A program made the translations under genes and the position numbers. Shown piece after piece: positions 1 through 13,900 of a DNA stretch of 64,000 nt; within the stretch, counting starts at the first letter, position 1, and every line of letters starts with the position of its first letter. The notes below the pieces were generated by a model that saw only the letters and a list, made by a program, of their open reading frames with translations, did not search any database and was not told the origin of the DNA. Source of the stretch: Anarhynchus alexandrinus (taxonomy: Eukaryota > Chordata > Aves > Charadriiformes > Charadriidae). The stretch covers positions 927,628-991,627 of the forward strand of contig VUYV01000156.1 of NCBI GenBank assembly GCA_008711295.1. The letters run 5' to 3'.

Positions 1-3000
1 GGTGAGGGGGGCTGTGCCGCCGGTCCCCCTCGGGCAGGGGATGCTGAGGGAGGGAGAGGTGTGCGCGGGAGCACCGCATTCTCACTCCTTCTGACTCCGT
101 AGTGGAGCGGTTGGGTCACAAGAGACAGGATTTTAGGTAGTAACCTTTGCATCTGAAAGGGACAAAGCTATCGTTTTGAACATGTTCCAGAGACTTTTAA
201 AAATAGCGATGTAACTATTTAATCAAGTTGGTAATTTGGTACAGTACTCTCACAGTGTATTTATGAGTGGCGTAGAGGATTTTTTTGCCCTCTTACCGGG
301 TAAATGCTTAAGATTTAGAAAACGGAATGTTTGCAGGAAAAATCTACTTCGCTCAACTTCTAACGGTGCTTTTATTTGCATGTACTGAACTGTGTCTTTT
401 TATTAAACATAAGCTAACAAAGCATTGTAAAAGCTACTGTTACAGTTTTTTTGTCCTTCTGGAGTTAAGTATGTTTAGTTTTAAGGCATAATGTGTTGAA
501 AACAAAACGGTGGAAGTTACCTGAGCAGCAGCTTACCCGGGTGTTCACTCACCACATTCACGTGTCTAAAGATAACTTGGAAAACACTGAGAGAACGGTG
601 GAACGGGGAAGAACACTAACAGAGATTAAAGTAGCTTTAGGTTCATTAATGTTTTCTATCCTAAGTTCGCTCTTTGACTGTGGTTCATTGGAACGATTCG
701 TAAGAAATGAGTTGGAATGAGGCTCATCTCAGTCTCTATTGTTAAATATCTCCGATGCCTTAAGTTAAGCCAGATGTGTTCTCGAGGAACGGGATAAGCT
801 TTTGATCTCCACTGGTGAGGCTCAGTTCTGCTACGAAACAGGGACGAAGTTAAAGTAAGTAACATTCTCCACCTCTCAGTGGAGTTACAGCAGCGGATTC
901 GAGTGGCTGCGGGAGAACCCCGTTGGCACTGCCGGTGGGTCGGAGGATCCTCCGGAGAGCGGTGCGAGAGGTGGCTTGAGATCGGTGAGGGCAGGTGTGC
1001 TCCGTTGGCCTCTGGGAGACGCGGTGCCCGAGGCCGGCACGCGGCCAGAAGGACGGCGCTCTCGGAGGAGCGCCTCGTGTCCTCCCCAGCCCTCCCGCGC
1101 CCACGGGGGCCCCTCGGCGCTTCTGCCCGCGCCGCTCGCGAAACCGGAGGGGTCTTCGCGCTCCGCTCGTTCCTTGTTATACGTGTGACACTCTAAATAT
1201 AACCCTGCAGTTAATCCTCTCGGAGGCGGTGGTTTCAGCTGAAACACGCACACGTGCTCTTAAAATGCAGCCCGTATGGCTCAGTATTAATTAGAACCGC
1301 AGCCTGGGGTAACCTTTTGTCTGGATTACTCTTAAGCTGATGATTTAAATTTTGTCTTGCTAGTGGGTTAACGGCACAAAATAGGCTAAGCCGGTTATCA
1401 GTTCGGAGATAAATCCTTAGCGATATACAGTTCCCCCACTCAAATTAGATACTCGCTGTCAATAACGGAAGAGTCTTTTTCTATCGTTTTCATCTTTTTA
1501 TATACCGAAGAGATCACTGTCATAAGTAATCAAAAAGGCATGTTGTAACAGATTGTTTAGCAAGATATTTTTAGCTGCCTCTTTATCTCTGAAACAATTT
1601 GGAATTGTATTTTTAGGTTATTAGCAAAGTGTTGCCTAAAAAGAATTTAAGTGCTTTGTCATGTACTTTTTGAAAAATCCCATTAAAGATATTTAAGGAG
1701 AGGTTCATTGCGTTTTCTTCTGTGACATCCTGGATTCAGAAGCTTTTCTTTTTTTTATGTATATTTGATTTACTTACTGCATTTATTACATGTAGAATAA
1801 TTTTGAGTACATTGCTACATTAAAAACCGCTCGATGTAGAAGAGCTCCGTACTCCAGGGATTTCATATTACTGCAGCTTAAGTCACGATCAAGCATTTAA
1901 CTGGATGAGTGATTCATCTGGATCGGTTTCAAAAAAAAAAAAAAGAAAAAGAACTTCTGGGTGCTTGAAAACTAATGCATTCTGATTTCAGTTTTTGAAA
2001 AGATACTTTGTCAGGCACTTTTCGTGAGGTGAGCCAAAGTTTGCCAGGGAAGCGCTGAAATACCCGATGACACCGGCCGTCATCTCGGGGTCGGGAGCGA
2101 TACTGCGGAGCTGCTGTGGGCAGAGCCGCGTTGTGCTTATGGACGGGGACAGTCTGAGCTCTGCCTGTCGCTGTGGTTTTTTGGCGTGGTACAGTAATGT
2201 TCTATTTGATGAGCATGTGAAACAAGCTTGTGAATGTGTCAGGCGTGTATGTTAAATGTGATCATAGTAGAGGTGTCCCATCGCATCACCTGTGTGATGA
2301 GAGGTGTGGGGCAGCCTGTTGGGAGGGTGTTCTCCTGGTGGGGGGAGCGGGCTGAGCTGCCTGGGGATGTGTCCCCGATGGGCACTTCTGTCATAGAGTC
2401 ACAGAATGGTTTGGGTTGGAAGGGACCTTGAAGACCATCCAGTGCCATCCCCCTGCCCTGGGCAGGGACACCTCCCACCAGCCCAGGTTGCTCCAAGCCC
2501 CGTCCAACCTGGCCTTGAACACCTCCAGGGATGGGGCAGCCACAGCTTCTCGGGGCAACCTGCGCCAGGGGCTCACCACCCTCACAGTCAAGAATTTCTT
2601 CCTAATATCTCATCTAGATGTCCCCTCTTCCGGTTTGAAGCCACTCCCCCTCGTCCTATCACTCCATGCCCTTGTAAAAAGTCCCTCCCCAGCTCTCCTG
2701 GAGCCCCTTTAGGCACTGGAAGGGGCTCTGAGGTCTCCCCGGAGCCTTCTCCAGGCTGAACCCCCCCAACTCTCCCAGCCTGTCCTCCCAGCAGAGGGGC
2801 TCCAGCCCTCGCAGCATCTCCAGGGCCTCCTCTGGCCCTGCTCCAACAGGTCTATGTCCTTGTGCTGAGGGCTCCAGAGCTGGAGGCAATATTCCAGGTG
2901 GGGTCTCCCCAGAGCAGAGCAGAGGGGCAGAATCCCGCCCTCGCCCTGCTGGCCACGCTTCTGATGTAGCCCAGGATGTGGTTGGCTTTCCGGGCTGCAA

Positions 3001-4830
3001 TCACGCATTGCCAGCTCATGTTGAGCGTTTCATCAATCAGCATCCCCAAGGCCTTCTCCTCAGGGCTGCTCTCCATCCATTCTCCACCCAGCCTGGATTT
3101 GTGCTTGGGATTGCCCCAACCCACGTGTAGGACCTTGCACCTGGCCTGGTTGAACTTCATGAGGTTGGCACAGGCCCACCTCTACCGCCTGTCCTGGTCC
3201 CTCTGGATGGCATCCCTCCCTCCAGCGTGTCCACCTCGCCGTGCAGCTCAGTATCATCAGCAGACTTGCTGAGGGTGCTCTCCATCCCACTGTCTCCTGC
3301 TGTCCTTTTCTCCAAAGCTTTACGAAACCTTGGTTTACGACTTTGGTTACAAAGCCCGCTGCAAAGGCAGGTGGGAGAGACACTGAGCTGGCGCCGGCGC
3401 GGCTGGGGGGCTGCGGCGAGAGCCCCCTCCGCTGTGGGTGCACTTACAGGGGTTGATAAAATAGGTGCTGAAGGGCCGGAGGTTGCATTCAGGTAAGACA
3501 ATATGATATGCATCAGGCTTTCTCCTGTACTTTTAATTATTTTGCGGCATTGCATTAATTAAAAAATGTTTCTTTGGCAAAGATGTTTTGAATCATTTTA
3601 ATTATAAATCGGTACCAAGGGGGAAGTAGTCACAGATGGCAGATCGTGGTGGAACTGTTGCCTTATCCTAGTCAGCAAACAAGAGGACTACAGCTACAAA
3701 AAATACCGAGTTTAATTACGGTGTTCCACCTTCAGAGAGAGATTGGTCTGCGTTTGTCCTGCGGAGAGCCGGGCCAGGGCTGTGGAGTGCAGCTCACCCT
3801 GTCAAAGGAGCAGCCTCCGAAGGAAGGAAAAAAGAAAAAGTATATTGTGACACAGAGGCAAAACACTTTTTTTAAAAAAAAATCCATACTTTTAGAAGTC
3901 CTCAGCGATGTGCCTTCTGCTACCCCTGGTGCTGCTCTTGCTGTCAAAGCGTAGCTGGCTGAAGTGGAGGAGCCGTGCGTGTCCCCGGAGGTGGCGTGTC
4001 CTCCCTGCCCGGGGAGGAGGAGCTGCTCTGCTCCGGCGGCGGCGGAGGGCTCGTTCTGTAGGCTGAAAGCACAGCCAGCCCTGGGGTGGCCTCGTCCTTC
4101 TCAGACGGGCACTGGCTGAGATCCAGCGGGCTCTTACTCTGCTCCGGTTTTCCCGAGTCGGTGCAGAGCTCCCGAGCACATCTGCACTCTTCCATGTATG
4201 CGGACCCCGGGAGCTCCCAGGCTGGTGCCGGGAAGGTCCAGCAATGAGAGCTGAGACTTGGCCCTAAAGACCTTGTACAGTTTTTACATTCTGACAGTCC
4301 TGGAAGAGTTCTTTCCCTAAATGTGCTCCAAAGGACCCTTGAACTTGATGAGTTTGTGTTTTTTTTTCTGGAACCGGTTATCAGGTTTTGTTCTGTACAT
4401 AAACCGTGTGGGGTCGCTGCTGCTGGAACACGCCGACCTCCTCTGTCACACCTGAAGAAACTTGGTGTATTTTGTGAAACCGTCTTTCTAACTGTCTTTA
4501 GGATTCAGATTCACCATGTGGCTGAACTGTGTGAACATTTTGAAATGCACTCGACGTTCTCACTCGGACACCCGTACTCAACGCGCTTTTCATGTCTTGG
4601 AAAACAAAGCTTTGTAGAAATTTTAAGCAAATCAGTTTCCTTGCATGAAAAGATGAGAGGGAAGTCAAAGGTCAACTGTACCTATGGGATTGCAGGTGGT
4701 TTCTCTTCGTATTACTTAAGAAAATGATAAAGTAAAATAAAACTTTAGCCAAAGTCTTGTTTTTACTAAGTTGAGTGAAAAGTCATTAGAAATGTGCTCA
4801 CCTAATGCATCCTTCTCTCTTGTGTTGCAG
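1..4830 (+). other. GRK3: GRK3 intron 3 (partial)
   Basis: Non-coding sequence upstream of the first recognisable GRK3 exon. It holds a CpG-rich patch at about 880-1170, an A-rich run near 1931-1950, a CR1 copy at 2392-3330 and a second GC-rich patch near 3950-4190. I searched it for the exon 2 and exon 3 peptides of GRK3 and saw neither. Nothing else supportable as a gene was seen. Confidence 0.7.
2392..3330 (-). mobile_element. CR1 LINE, 5'-truncated, minus strand
   Basis: The plus strand opens with CATAGAGTCACAGAATGG, the reverse complement of a CR1 3' tail, so the element points left. Read on the minus strand it contains a decayed piece of the CR1 reverse transcriptase: a SADDTEL block (the family has FADD at the catalytic site) near 3250-3270, then a segment at 2852-3160 with the KARCKVLHVG-like and LGMLIDETLNMS-like blocks. 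The frame shifts near 3160-3190 and near 2880, so it is a dead copy. The boundary near 3330 is approximate. The tail follows the 'accatccagtgcca' subfamily type, unlike most other copies in the window. Confidence 0.9.
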
Positions 4831-4932
4831 ATAAAAGAATACGAGAAACTGGATTCTGAGGATGAGCGCATGACCCGAAGTCGGCAGATTTATGACACGT
4901 ACATAATGAAGGAGCTCCTCTCCTGTTCACAC
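4831..4932 (+). CDS. GRK3: GRK3 exon 4 (residues 89-122)
   Basis: A 102-base exon with acceptor TTGTTGCAG and donor GTGTGT. It reads [14 protein letters not shown] to KELLSCSH, in phase 0 at both ends, and encodes part of the RGS-homology (RH) domain that in GRK2/3 binds G alpha-q. The peptide differs from the mammalian one at a handful of mostly charged positions. Confidence 0.97.
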
Positions 4933-7900
4933 GTGTGTATCACCCAAATTTCACTCTGCTCTTCGCCTTACTTGAGTAGCTTGACAGCAGCCATAATTCA
5001 GAATAACTGCTATTTCAAAACTAAACGTTATTTCATTCAGAGAACAATTAAAGACTATTGCTGAAGGAATTGTTCCTACAAATACTCGTAGTGCCGTGGA
5101 TTTCCGTGTGCAGTCTGTGGGATTGGGTTTGGCTGAATTCAGCATACTTTTTGCTTTGGGTTTGGTTTTTTTTTCAGCAATCAGATGTAAGGATGTGTGC
5201 CAATTTTTGTTAAACTTGGTGGTACACAAAAGAAATATTTGGAGATTTATCTGGTTTATATTTCTTTAAACTAAATCTCTACTCTAAACGATGCCGAGTG
5301 CAGTTTGTGTGCATATATACATGCACATATATATATATTAATTAACCCCCTCCAACCTGGCAACAACCNAAGGATTGGTGATGTGTACCAATTTTTGTTA
5401 AACTTGGTGGTACACGAAATAAATATTTGGAGATTTATCTGGTTTATATTTCTTTAAACTAAATCTCTATTTTAAACGATGCCGAGTGCAGTTTGTGTGC
5501 ATATATACATGCACATATATATATATTAATTAACCCCCTCCAACCTGGCAACAACCCTGCCCCCAAGAACACAAAGAAATGCGAGTTGCCGGGGGCTCTG
5601 TGGGACAGTTTGGGTGTTGAACTTCGGTGTCTCTGGAAGCTCGGAGTAAAGTTTGAGATTTTGTCTAAAAATGATCACACAAGGATTTTTTAATTATTAA
5701 TATTATTATTATTGTTAGTTTGGTCATAAAGCAGTCCTTCCTACCGTACTAGAGCCAATACACTTTTTAGCTGCAATGTGGTGAGTTAGAGGCGCGGGGC
5801 CGCGTTGTGACAGATGCAGCTTCGTTAAAGTCAATGAAATCACACGTTTCCTCCCGCTGAAGTTTTGGCCCATTGAGCTGTATTTAAGTCTCATCTGCTC
5901 TTATTTTAAAGAAGAATTTGCAGGCGGTCTACCCTGGTGGTGTGGTTCTGTGGGAGAGGGGTTGAAGTAATTTTTGGCGAAGCGTGCGTGCCTGGTTCTC
6001 TAGTGCTAAAAAGTCCATTCTGCTCCTAAAAGTAGAAGTCTACTGCTGAAAAGTCCACGTCTGCTGCTGACTCTGGACCTGTCCCCGTCTGGGATTTTTC
6101 ATTAATGCGTTAACGGAGCACCATCCAGACGGTTTATCTTCACCTCCCTCCTCCTCATCTTCCCCTCTCCGGCCTTCCCGCTTTAGATTAATTATTTTAC
6201 CGGGTCGATCTCCGCGTTTGGCAGTCATGTACGTGGGGGAAGCTGCAGCGCGCTCGTTCTGAAGTGTGTGTGTAGTTTTCATACGCTGAAAAGACCAACA
6301 ATGCTGTAGACATTAAATGAAGCTTCTGACATTTCCAGCTGTTTGAAATCTTTCTTTTTCTTTCTCAAAAGCCTTTCTCGAAACAAGCTGTAGATCACGT
6401 ACAAACGCATTTAGCCAAGAAACAAGTGCCCGCCAGCCTTTTCCAGGTGAGGTTGCGACAGTCTGAATGTTCAAGTTTTCTTCGACATTAAGTGACTCTG
6501 TGCGTATTATTTAAGGAGACGGAATAAAATGGTACTGGGACATATTCTTTGCTGTAATGGTGATGTTAGAATGCTTTTCTAAGTCAAATAAAAATTACAA
6601 ATTACTATTCTTATCTAAAATATTTTAAAGCACATTTGTGAAAGCAAACTGTACCTCGGTATATGAGCAGAATAGTTTTTAAATTTGTGTAATTTTAAGC
6701 CATTAAATAATTTAGAGTAAATCACTTTACATCATGAAGATATACATCCCGTCAGGATAAACCAAACTGCAGAGTGGAGAAATTGCCTTGAAGTTTCAGG
6801 AATGTGAAATCTTTGAAAACATTTTGCCTTTATTTTTAAGGTATATTAATTCCTCATTGATGATGGTGTGGAATTAAGCGTTTGTGCCATCTCATGTGTG
6901 TTTCTGTCTCTCCGCAAGACAAAACCCAGTCAAAAGTTACCTTTTTAAAGTGGAGTTTCTGCACCATTAAAATGATGGTGTTTTTTTAAAACTTTCTAAA
7001 ATTCTGAATTGTTAAAAGGCCGTATGGGATTTGCATATCCGCCATTTGAATATAAAAATAAGTGATATCCTGGCTCGTTTGCGAAATGACACATCTTTTG
7101 TGTTGTTATTTACTTAAGAAAATAATGAGGAATGAAATATTTATTGTATTATTACAGCTCTAATGTGCCTTGACACAAGCCAAGAAGTTCAGCTAAATTC
7201 AGATATAAGCTAACTTTTATAGCGAGGTGCGTGGAACTGCTGTGGTTTTGCACATAATGAACCTCATCAATCACGGCAGCTTATAAGCTTAAATGTCTTT
7301 GATGTAAATCTTGCATTTTTTTTTACATATTGCAAGAACGTGAAGATTGCCCCTGCTTGATTTTTCTTACTGCTCAGTGAACTGTTTTTAATGTCGCAAT
7401 TAGGTGAACTGACAAATTGATAACTCCCTTGCTTGAGTTGTATCTCGGTGCTAATTGGGTTGGGATCTGAGGTCGCTGCGTGCCAGCGCACAGCAGGAGG
7501 AAGTATTTCCCTCGAAAAAGTCACTCGCGAACCGGAGGTGCGGGTCTCAGTAAGGACAGGGAGGAGAGAAGTGCCACAAAGCTGAAGCATGGCCATGGCT
7601 CTGGGGCGTGCAGACTCCTCAGGAGTGGCCGTGTGCTTTATTTCAGTGTATTTGAAAAAGAACCGTACTGACATCGTTTTGTCAGCCGTGTTCTCCGTAG
7701 GCAGGTGCCATACACAGGACTTGTGTGCCCCCCCCCGAGGCAAACATTTCAGGTTTTCTAGCTGATGAGAATATTCCATGTTTGACTTTAGGGCACCAGC
7801 TCGTGTTCCAAAAGCTAAATGGAGCTTAAATGCTTCGTGGAGCCTTCTTCAAGGAGAACGCAGCAAATGCTGTGGTTACGTAGGGCCGACATGAGGTGTG

Positions 7901-10900
7901 TGTAATGGGGAGTATTGCAGAAACAGTTTATTGTGTGCTTAAATACTAACTGTGTTTCTTAACCCTTTTTTAGCCATATATAGAAGAAATTTGTGATAGT
8001 CTCCGAGGAAAAATATTTCAGAAATTTATGGAAAGGTATGAACATGACATATCTGAACTTTCTACCTAATGGAGCAGGAAGCCAGGTGCCTTAAGTATTG
8101 TGTAAAATAAGGCTAAAAATGTTAAGTAAACTTCATTTAATTAATAGTGGATTATTGGCAAGCTTCTGCCAATGACCAACTTTGTTGCGTGTCGTGATTA
8201 ATGTCAGGATGCACACGTGAAAAAATTGTCAAGATGAGAGATTTTTCTGTTGCTCCGTGTAGCAGTAATAACAGATTGCAGTTGGAGCTTAACGTTTAAA
8301 AAAGTTTAAACCTTAAAGGTTTAAATATGCGGAACTACGTTCTTGTGGGATGCGCTCCTGCGTAACCATCTCTTGTGCGTGACTGGAAGACCCAGACGAG
8401 GTGTGTGTGGGCACCTTGCGATGAAGCAGCAGAGGTCCCGTGAGGAGCGGAAGGCCCTCGCGCAGCGGGGCAGCCCTGGGCACCCATCGCCCATCGCCGT
8501 GCCGGGGCCCGCGGGGTCGGCGGAGCGGCGCTGCGCTCTCGCCGGCCTCGGCCAAACGCGCCGTGCAAAACGCTGCGGTGGTGTTCTGCGCTCAAACCGA
8601 CACACTTGGAAAAATGCCTCCATAGGACTATTATTTCTTACTCCGAAAATAAATGCTTAATTATTTATGTAGAATTAAGAAACTTTTTTTTTTTTTTTGG
8701 CAACCGCTTGTGGTATTATTGATGTTTTTCCTATTTCAAGAAGAAATGAGTTTAAAATGTTCCTTGGGGTATACGGGGGTTCATTACCATAAATCGAGCC
8801 ACCTCTGTTTTCTTACAATTATCTTTCTCTTTATGTAATTTAAATGTTTGTTAGTTCCAAACTTAGTTAGTTGTTTTTAAAAATTAAAAACCGTGAGGAC
8901 GTACTCAGCGCTTACGATTACAGGGATAAGGTTATCTGGTATCTTTCTCTTACAAGGATGTAAAATATTAAGTGTGCGCTGCCGAGTGATTGTTTTTCTT
9001 GGTGGGGGTAAGATGACATCGTTTGAAAGGCAGGCTGTCATTTAATAAATATCGCAACACGCCCTGGTGCAAACTTTGTTTTAAATATCAGAATCTTGAC
9101 ATTTTCAGTAATACTTTACACAGTAGTCTCAGACAACTTTTAAACTTTTTTTTCTACAGTGACAAGTTTACTAGATTCTGTCAATGGAAGAACGTAGAAC
9201 TAAATATTCATGTAAGTACTTACAAGTCTATTTATCTTGTCAAAGGCTGGTACAGGAAGGAAAATGTGCAGTTTTGAATACCGCTTCTCAAAAGGCCTTA
9301 TTAAAGAGTACGGTGAACGTTACTGATCGGCTCTTCTACCCGTAGGCGGACAGTCCCAACCGGTCCTTTCTGGCCGCCCCCCTGCCTGGCTCGCTTTGAT
9401 ACCTTTTTGATTTTTACAATGGCTGAAAGAAACCGAGCTGCCGGAATTGTGTCTCTGTGTCACCGCAGCCACCGTCTGTCCCCTCTTCCCCAGAGGGTTC
9501 TGACGTTGTCCCTGGCACCCCATACCTTTTGTCCCTCTGCGCTGCTCTTCTACAGCTTTGCCCGCAGAAATCGCCCTCCTCTCTGCAGACTGCGTTCTGA
9601 GTGAGACTGTCCGTCTTTGGCAGCGACGGTCTCACTCCTCTGTTTGTACTTCAGACTGTTGCGCCTGCGAGTACCTTGGGATGTAAACAGCGAGGGGCTC
9701 CTTTTTCCTAAACAATAAACGCTTTATGGATTACAATAATTAAATATCTTAATGCATTAATAGGTTATTTAGATGTTTTTACAGTAAGCTTTTTAGTACT
9801 GAAAAATGAAGTCTGGTTTTATTTTGGTTTTGTTTTTTTGCATTTACAGCTGACCATGAATGATTTTAGTGTACATAGAATAATAGGAAGAGGGGGATTT
9901 GGTGAAGTGTACGGCTGCAGAAAAGCAGACACTGGAAAAATGTGAGTATAGACACACTTTATTTTAGAGCTAATTGTAAACTCTGAACTAGTAAGGAAAT
10001 GCTTCCAGTCATTTCTTACAAAATCACTGGAAAGCGGTGTTGCATTACTGTATAGTTCTTTGTAATTAAATTTTATCCCAAGAGGTTCTGATTTCTGGAT
10101 CATCTTTAAGCTTGGTGTGATACTTGGTGCTGGTCCGTGCCATGTCTAGCAGAGCTCGTAAGCACGGCCTTCATTTAAATGGTCTTGTCAAAATGAATGG
10201 GGACCGCACATGCGTTTGAAATTAAGCATGTGCTTAAATCATTTCCTGGATCAGAGCCTGACGGTGCAGAGCGGACATCGTGGTGATCGTGTGAGGCGTC
10301 ACCTCTCCTCTGCTGCAGGTTGCTCTCCTCGCAGCACCGTGCGGCGCGGCGCCGGTGCTGGCGCGGGGTCGGAGGATGACCCGGGACCACCACCTGGGCG
10401 CTCTGCAGCCTGGCGGGTCGTGCCTGGGCACGTTCTGGCTGTGGTATTCGAGATTTGCGTGACTGCATACGTTTCTGCCCTGCTGAGCACGTTTCACTGG
10501 CGAAAGCAGTGATCCTTGCTTATATTTGGAAGAATATAGCTCCAGTCTTGAACTTCTGTTTAACAGAGCTCTCGGTGGGAGCTCCAAGGTCAACCCTGTC
10601 TGGTTTTTTTCTTTTTCTGGTCTTACCATTCGCACACTTCTCCTAATCAGCAGATTTCAGTCTCTAGGCATAATTGTCCCATTATGTCCTGTTTTCAACA
10701 TCTGGGCATTGATTTAACAAATTTTTCTCAATATCTATCTATTTATGTATTTATTTCCACCTCACCCTCCCCTTTCATCTTGCTTTTCTCCTGACAATTT
10801 TAGTCCAGGGACCATCCTTAAGCATTTCTCTTCCGAGTAAGCATGGCGCGTTCGAAGTGCCACGTGTCTGCAGCCACAGCTGGCGTCACGGCAGTTGTGT

Positions 10901-13900
10901 GTGCGTGGTGTCCTTGATGACAATCACCTTCTGAGCTATTAACAAGTGGAAGACATCTTAATGTTGCTATCATGCTCAGCATTTTTGCGGTGACCTTAAG
11001 GTTTTCTATTAATACCGTTACTAACAATACTGTCTTTATTCTTGCTTTGGTCCTTTTTTGTCCATGTACAATTTGTTAGTTTGCCCATGTGCAAAATAAA
11101 CGTTTTATTTAGCCTGAGCCACGCTAGGTAGGTGTCCACCCCGAAGAGGTAGTTCTCAGATTCCCGGTCGTTTTCATGTCTGAGTTTTGCTCTGGCAGGA
11201 GGTGGATAAGCCTTGGGACTAGCGAGGGAAGCGAAGGGCAGTTTTTATCAGATATAAATAGAGCAAAGGGAAGTGAAATGTGGGAAAAAACAACCTTCTT
11301 CAAATCTGAACCAAAACTTTAGATTAGGTGCAGTTTCTGGGTAGAGGTTTGGTTTAGTTCTTTCTTAATCCAAACCTGTTTACCCATCCCTAATCCAGAT
11401 CCCGTCCACTCTAGATGGCTGCCTCTGCTGCACTTACTGCCTGCAAGGAGCGTGGGAAGCCACCCCTCCAAGGTAACTGCCATCGGTGTTTCACTAACCC
11501 ACAAAGATACACCTGAGGCTTCTTTCACATCACCTCCTTCAGGGATGTCTAAATAGGGGCCAGAAGTACGGTGCAGAAAGCAGTCTGGAGCGGGGCGGGG
11601 GTAGCAGTGTGTTTTGAGCACGCAGCTCCACGTACGACTGAGAGCCTTGATTTCCATCAGCCTTAAACGGCCCCGCTCGTTCCCTTTGGTCGGCGATGGC
11701 AAAGCATAAACGAAGGGCGGCATGTGGAGTGTTACTTACAGTCATCGTTTACGGACTCCTCAGCAAGAGCTCGTGCTGTGAATATAGTCCTTGTTTTGGA
11801 AATGTGAAATTCCAGTGTGTTCACACTCACTCTTCCCCCACTCGCAACACATGCATGGCGAGGAATGACGTGGCTTTTTTAGGGAGTGCGAAGGGAAGGT
11901 GACACGAGGCCCCGGTTCTGTACAGAGCTGTCCCGGTGTAGGCAGTCGATGAGCATTGATGCAGTGCTGTAACACGGTGTTTTCCTGAGCGTATTTTAAA
12001 ACCAGTGGCCTAAAAACCCCATGGTTGCCCATGTCCCGAAATCTGCTGTGGAGGAACGCACGTGGCCTTCTGAGCTGTTGTCTAATAGTAGACACACCTA
12101 ACGTCTTGAAAAAACGTCCAGGCTCTATTATATCCTGCTCTTGTTCGATGGTTGTTAGGGTAACACTCTTTTTCGAGCAAAATTTTATTAATTTGTGCAA
12201 TACAGATGGTAGAAGATTAAAAAAAAGCTTTCTTGTGTATATCTGACCTTTTTTTGAGTAGAAAGAAAACTTAAAAAAAATAACATGTAAAACTCAGCAT
12301 GTGTTCAAGTTATTACTTTCCTGATAGAGCTGAAACTGTTAGAATTAAATGGAACCGTAACGGAGTCTCTGTTATTTAATTGAAACTGCAAATCCTTGCT
12401 TGTGGATATTAAGAAATGAATGTATGATATGTAATTCCTATGTCACTGTGGTTGTTTGGACACAGAATTATTTGTAAAAGCACATTTCTCTGTTGGGAGG
12501 CTTCTCTTGAAAATGTTTTAATTCTGTGAGATTTTGGAGGTTTTCTTGTTTAGTTACGTAATGATGTTTTTAGTACTGGGTTTAAGTGTTTAAAGAGCTT
12601 GCTTACAGGATACTGTAAATGTGCATGGCATAACCTCCCGTGAGTAATACTGAGTATAGGAGGAAATATTTTCTGGTGCTGTTTCTGAACAGTTAATATT
12701 TTCAGGTATGCAATGAAATGTTTAGATAAGAAGAGAATCAAGATGAAGCAAGGAGAAACATTAGCCTTAAATGAAAGAATTATGCTGTCTCTTGTCAGTA
12801 CAGGAGTAAGTATCATTGATTTGTTATTCTTTTTCTTTTTCTTTCATATTACGTATAAGCTGTTACATATAATACATATTCCATCAATTTGGTTGTGTGA
12901 CATGCAGAAGTTAACCCCCCCTGGAACCTTCCCCCTGATTCTAGCACTGTCTCTCAAATAAGAATGGAGAAGGAAGTCTGCTTTTCAGTTTGGGTGCTTG
13001 CAGAAATCGGTATCTCGGCTAAAGAGGTTTGAGGAGGTTCCCATTTCTTAGGTAATTCAGTCTATCTCTCCCCAACCCCTTTGCCTTTCTTTCTCCCCTT
13101 CCCCTTCAGTTTTTTTAAATATTCCTTTTTCAAGTATTTATATCCGAAAATTTCCAAAACATTATTCTGTCTTGTAAAGCAATTTCCTTTTCTGCTACGG
13201 TTACACAGCACTTTTGTAGAATATAAGATGCTCTTTCAGAAAAACCTGCAGTTACCTGTTCTTCCTTTCCTGTGACTCATATTAGCTTACCCAATTTTTC
13301 CATTTTTTTTTTTCGGCGTACTTTAGCTGAGTACCTCTCAAGGTGTACCGAGTAAGTCTGCCCACCTAGCATGCAAGGTGTGAGAGAGAAGTATCACTGA
13401 TGTGTGTAAAAAGCAACCCGACTGGCGTTGCTCTCACCAGGCCGTGTCTCGGTACCAGCAGAAGAGAAGTTTGGCCGCGGCCGCAGGGCGTTGTGCTCAG
13501 GCAGCTCCAGGCTTTGAAGCGCCAGAGCCTCTGAGTACGCTGTCCTCATTAAACAGAACTTGAAATGGGCTCGTGTCGCCATGGTTACGTGTGATGCTGG
13601 TAAAAAGGTTAATTTTCCTCATGACTGTTGTGGTGTACGGATTAAACATTCAGTTTTGCAGCTCAGCGCTAATGCGTCCCCTTTCCCCAGCGCAGTTCAA
13701 GCCTGAGAAGGAGCTGCGTGTGGTTCTGTTCCAGGGTGGTACAAGAGGTGTGCGAATAGCGTCATACCCGCAGGGCAGGGGGATTACTGCCGGCAGAGAG
13801 CAAACACTGTGCTCTGCTCTCAGACAAGACCTGTATCTCGCAGGGACTGAGTAAATCCTGGGTTTGGTTGCGTTACCCAGGTGGGTTAGTAAATACTGAT

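Noticed and set aside
1..7. GGTGAGG at the very start as the end of GRK3 exon 1 plus its donor
   Set aside because: Exons 2 and 3 would then have to lie between 2 and 4830, and I found no trace of their peptides. More likely chance.
2852..3160. A minus-strand gene of 102 codons
   Set aside because: It is a fragment of CR1 reverse transcriptase, part of the element at 2392-3330.
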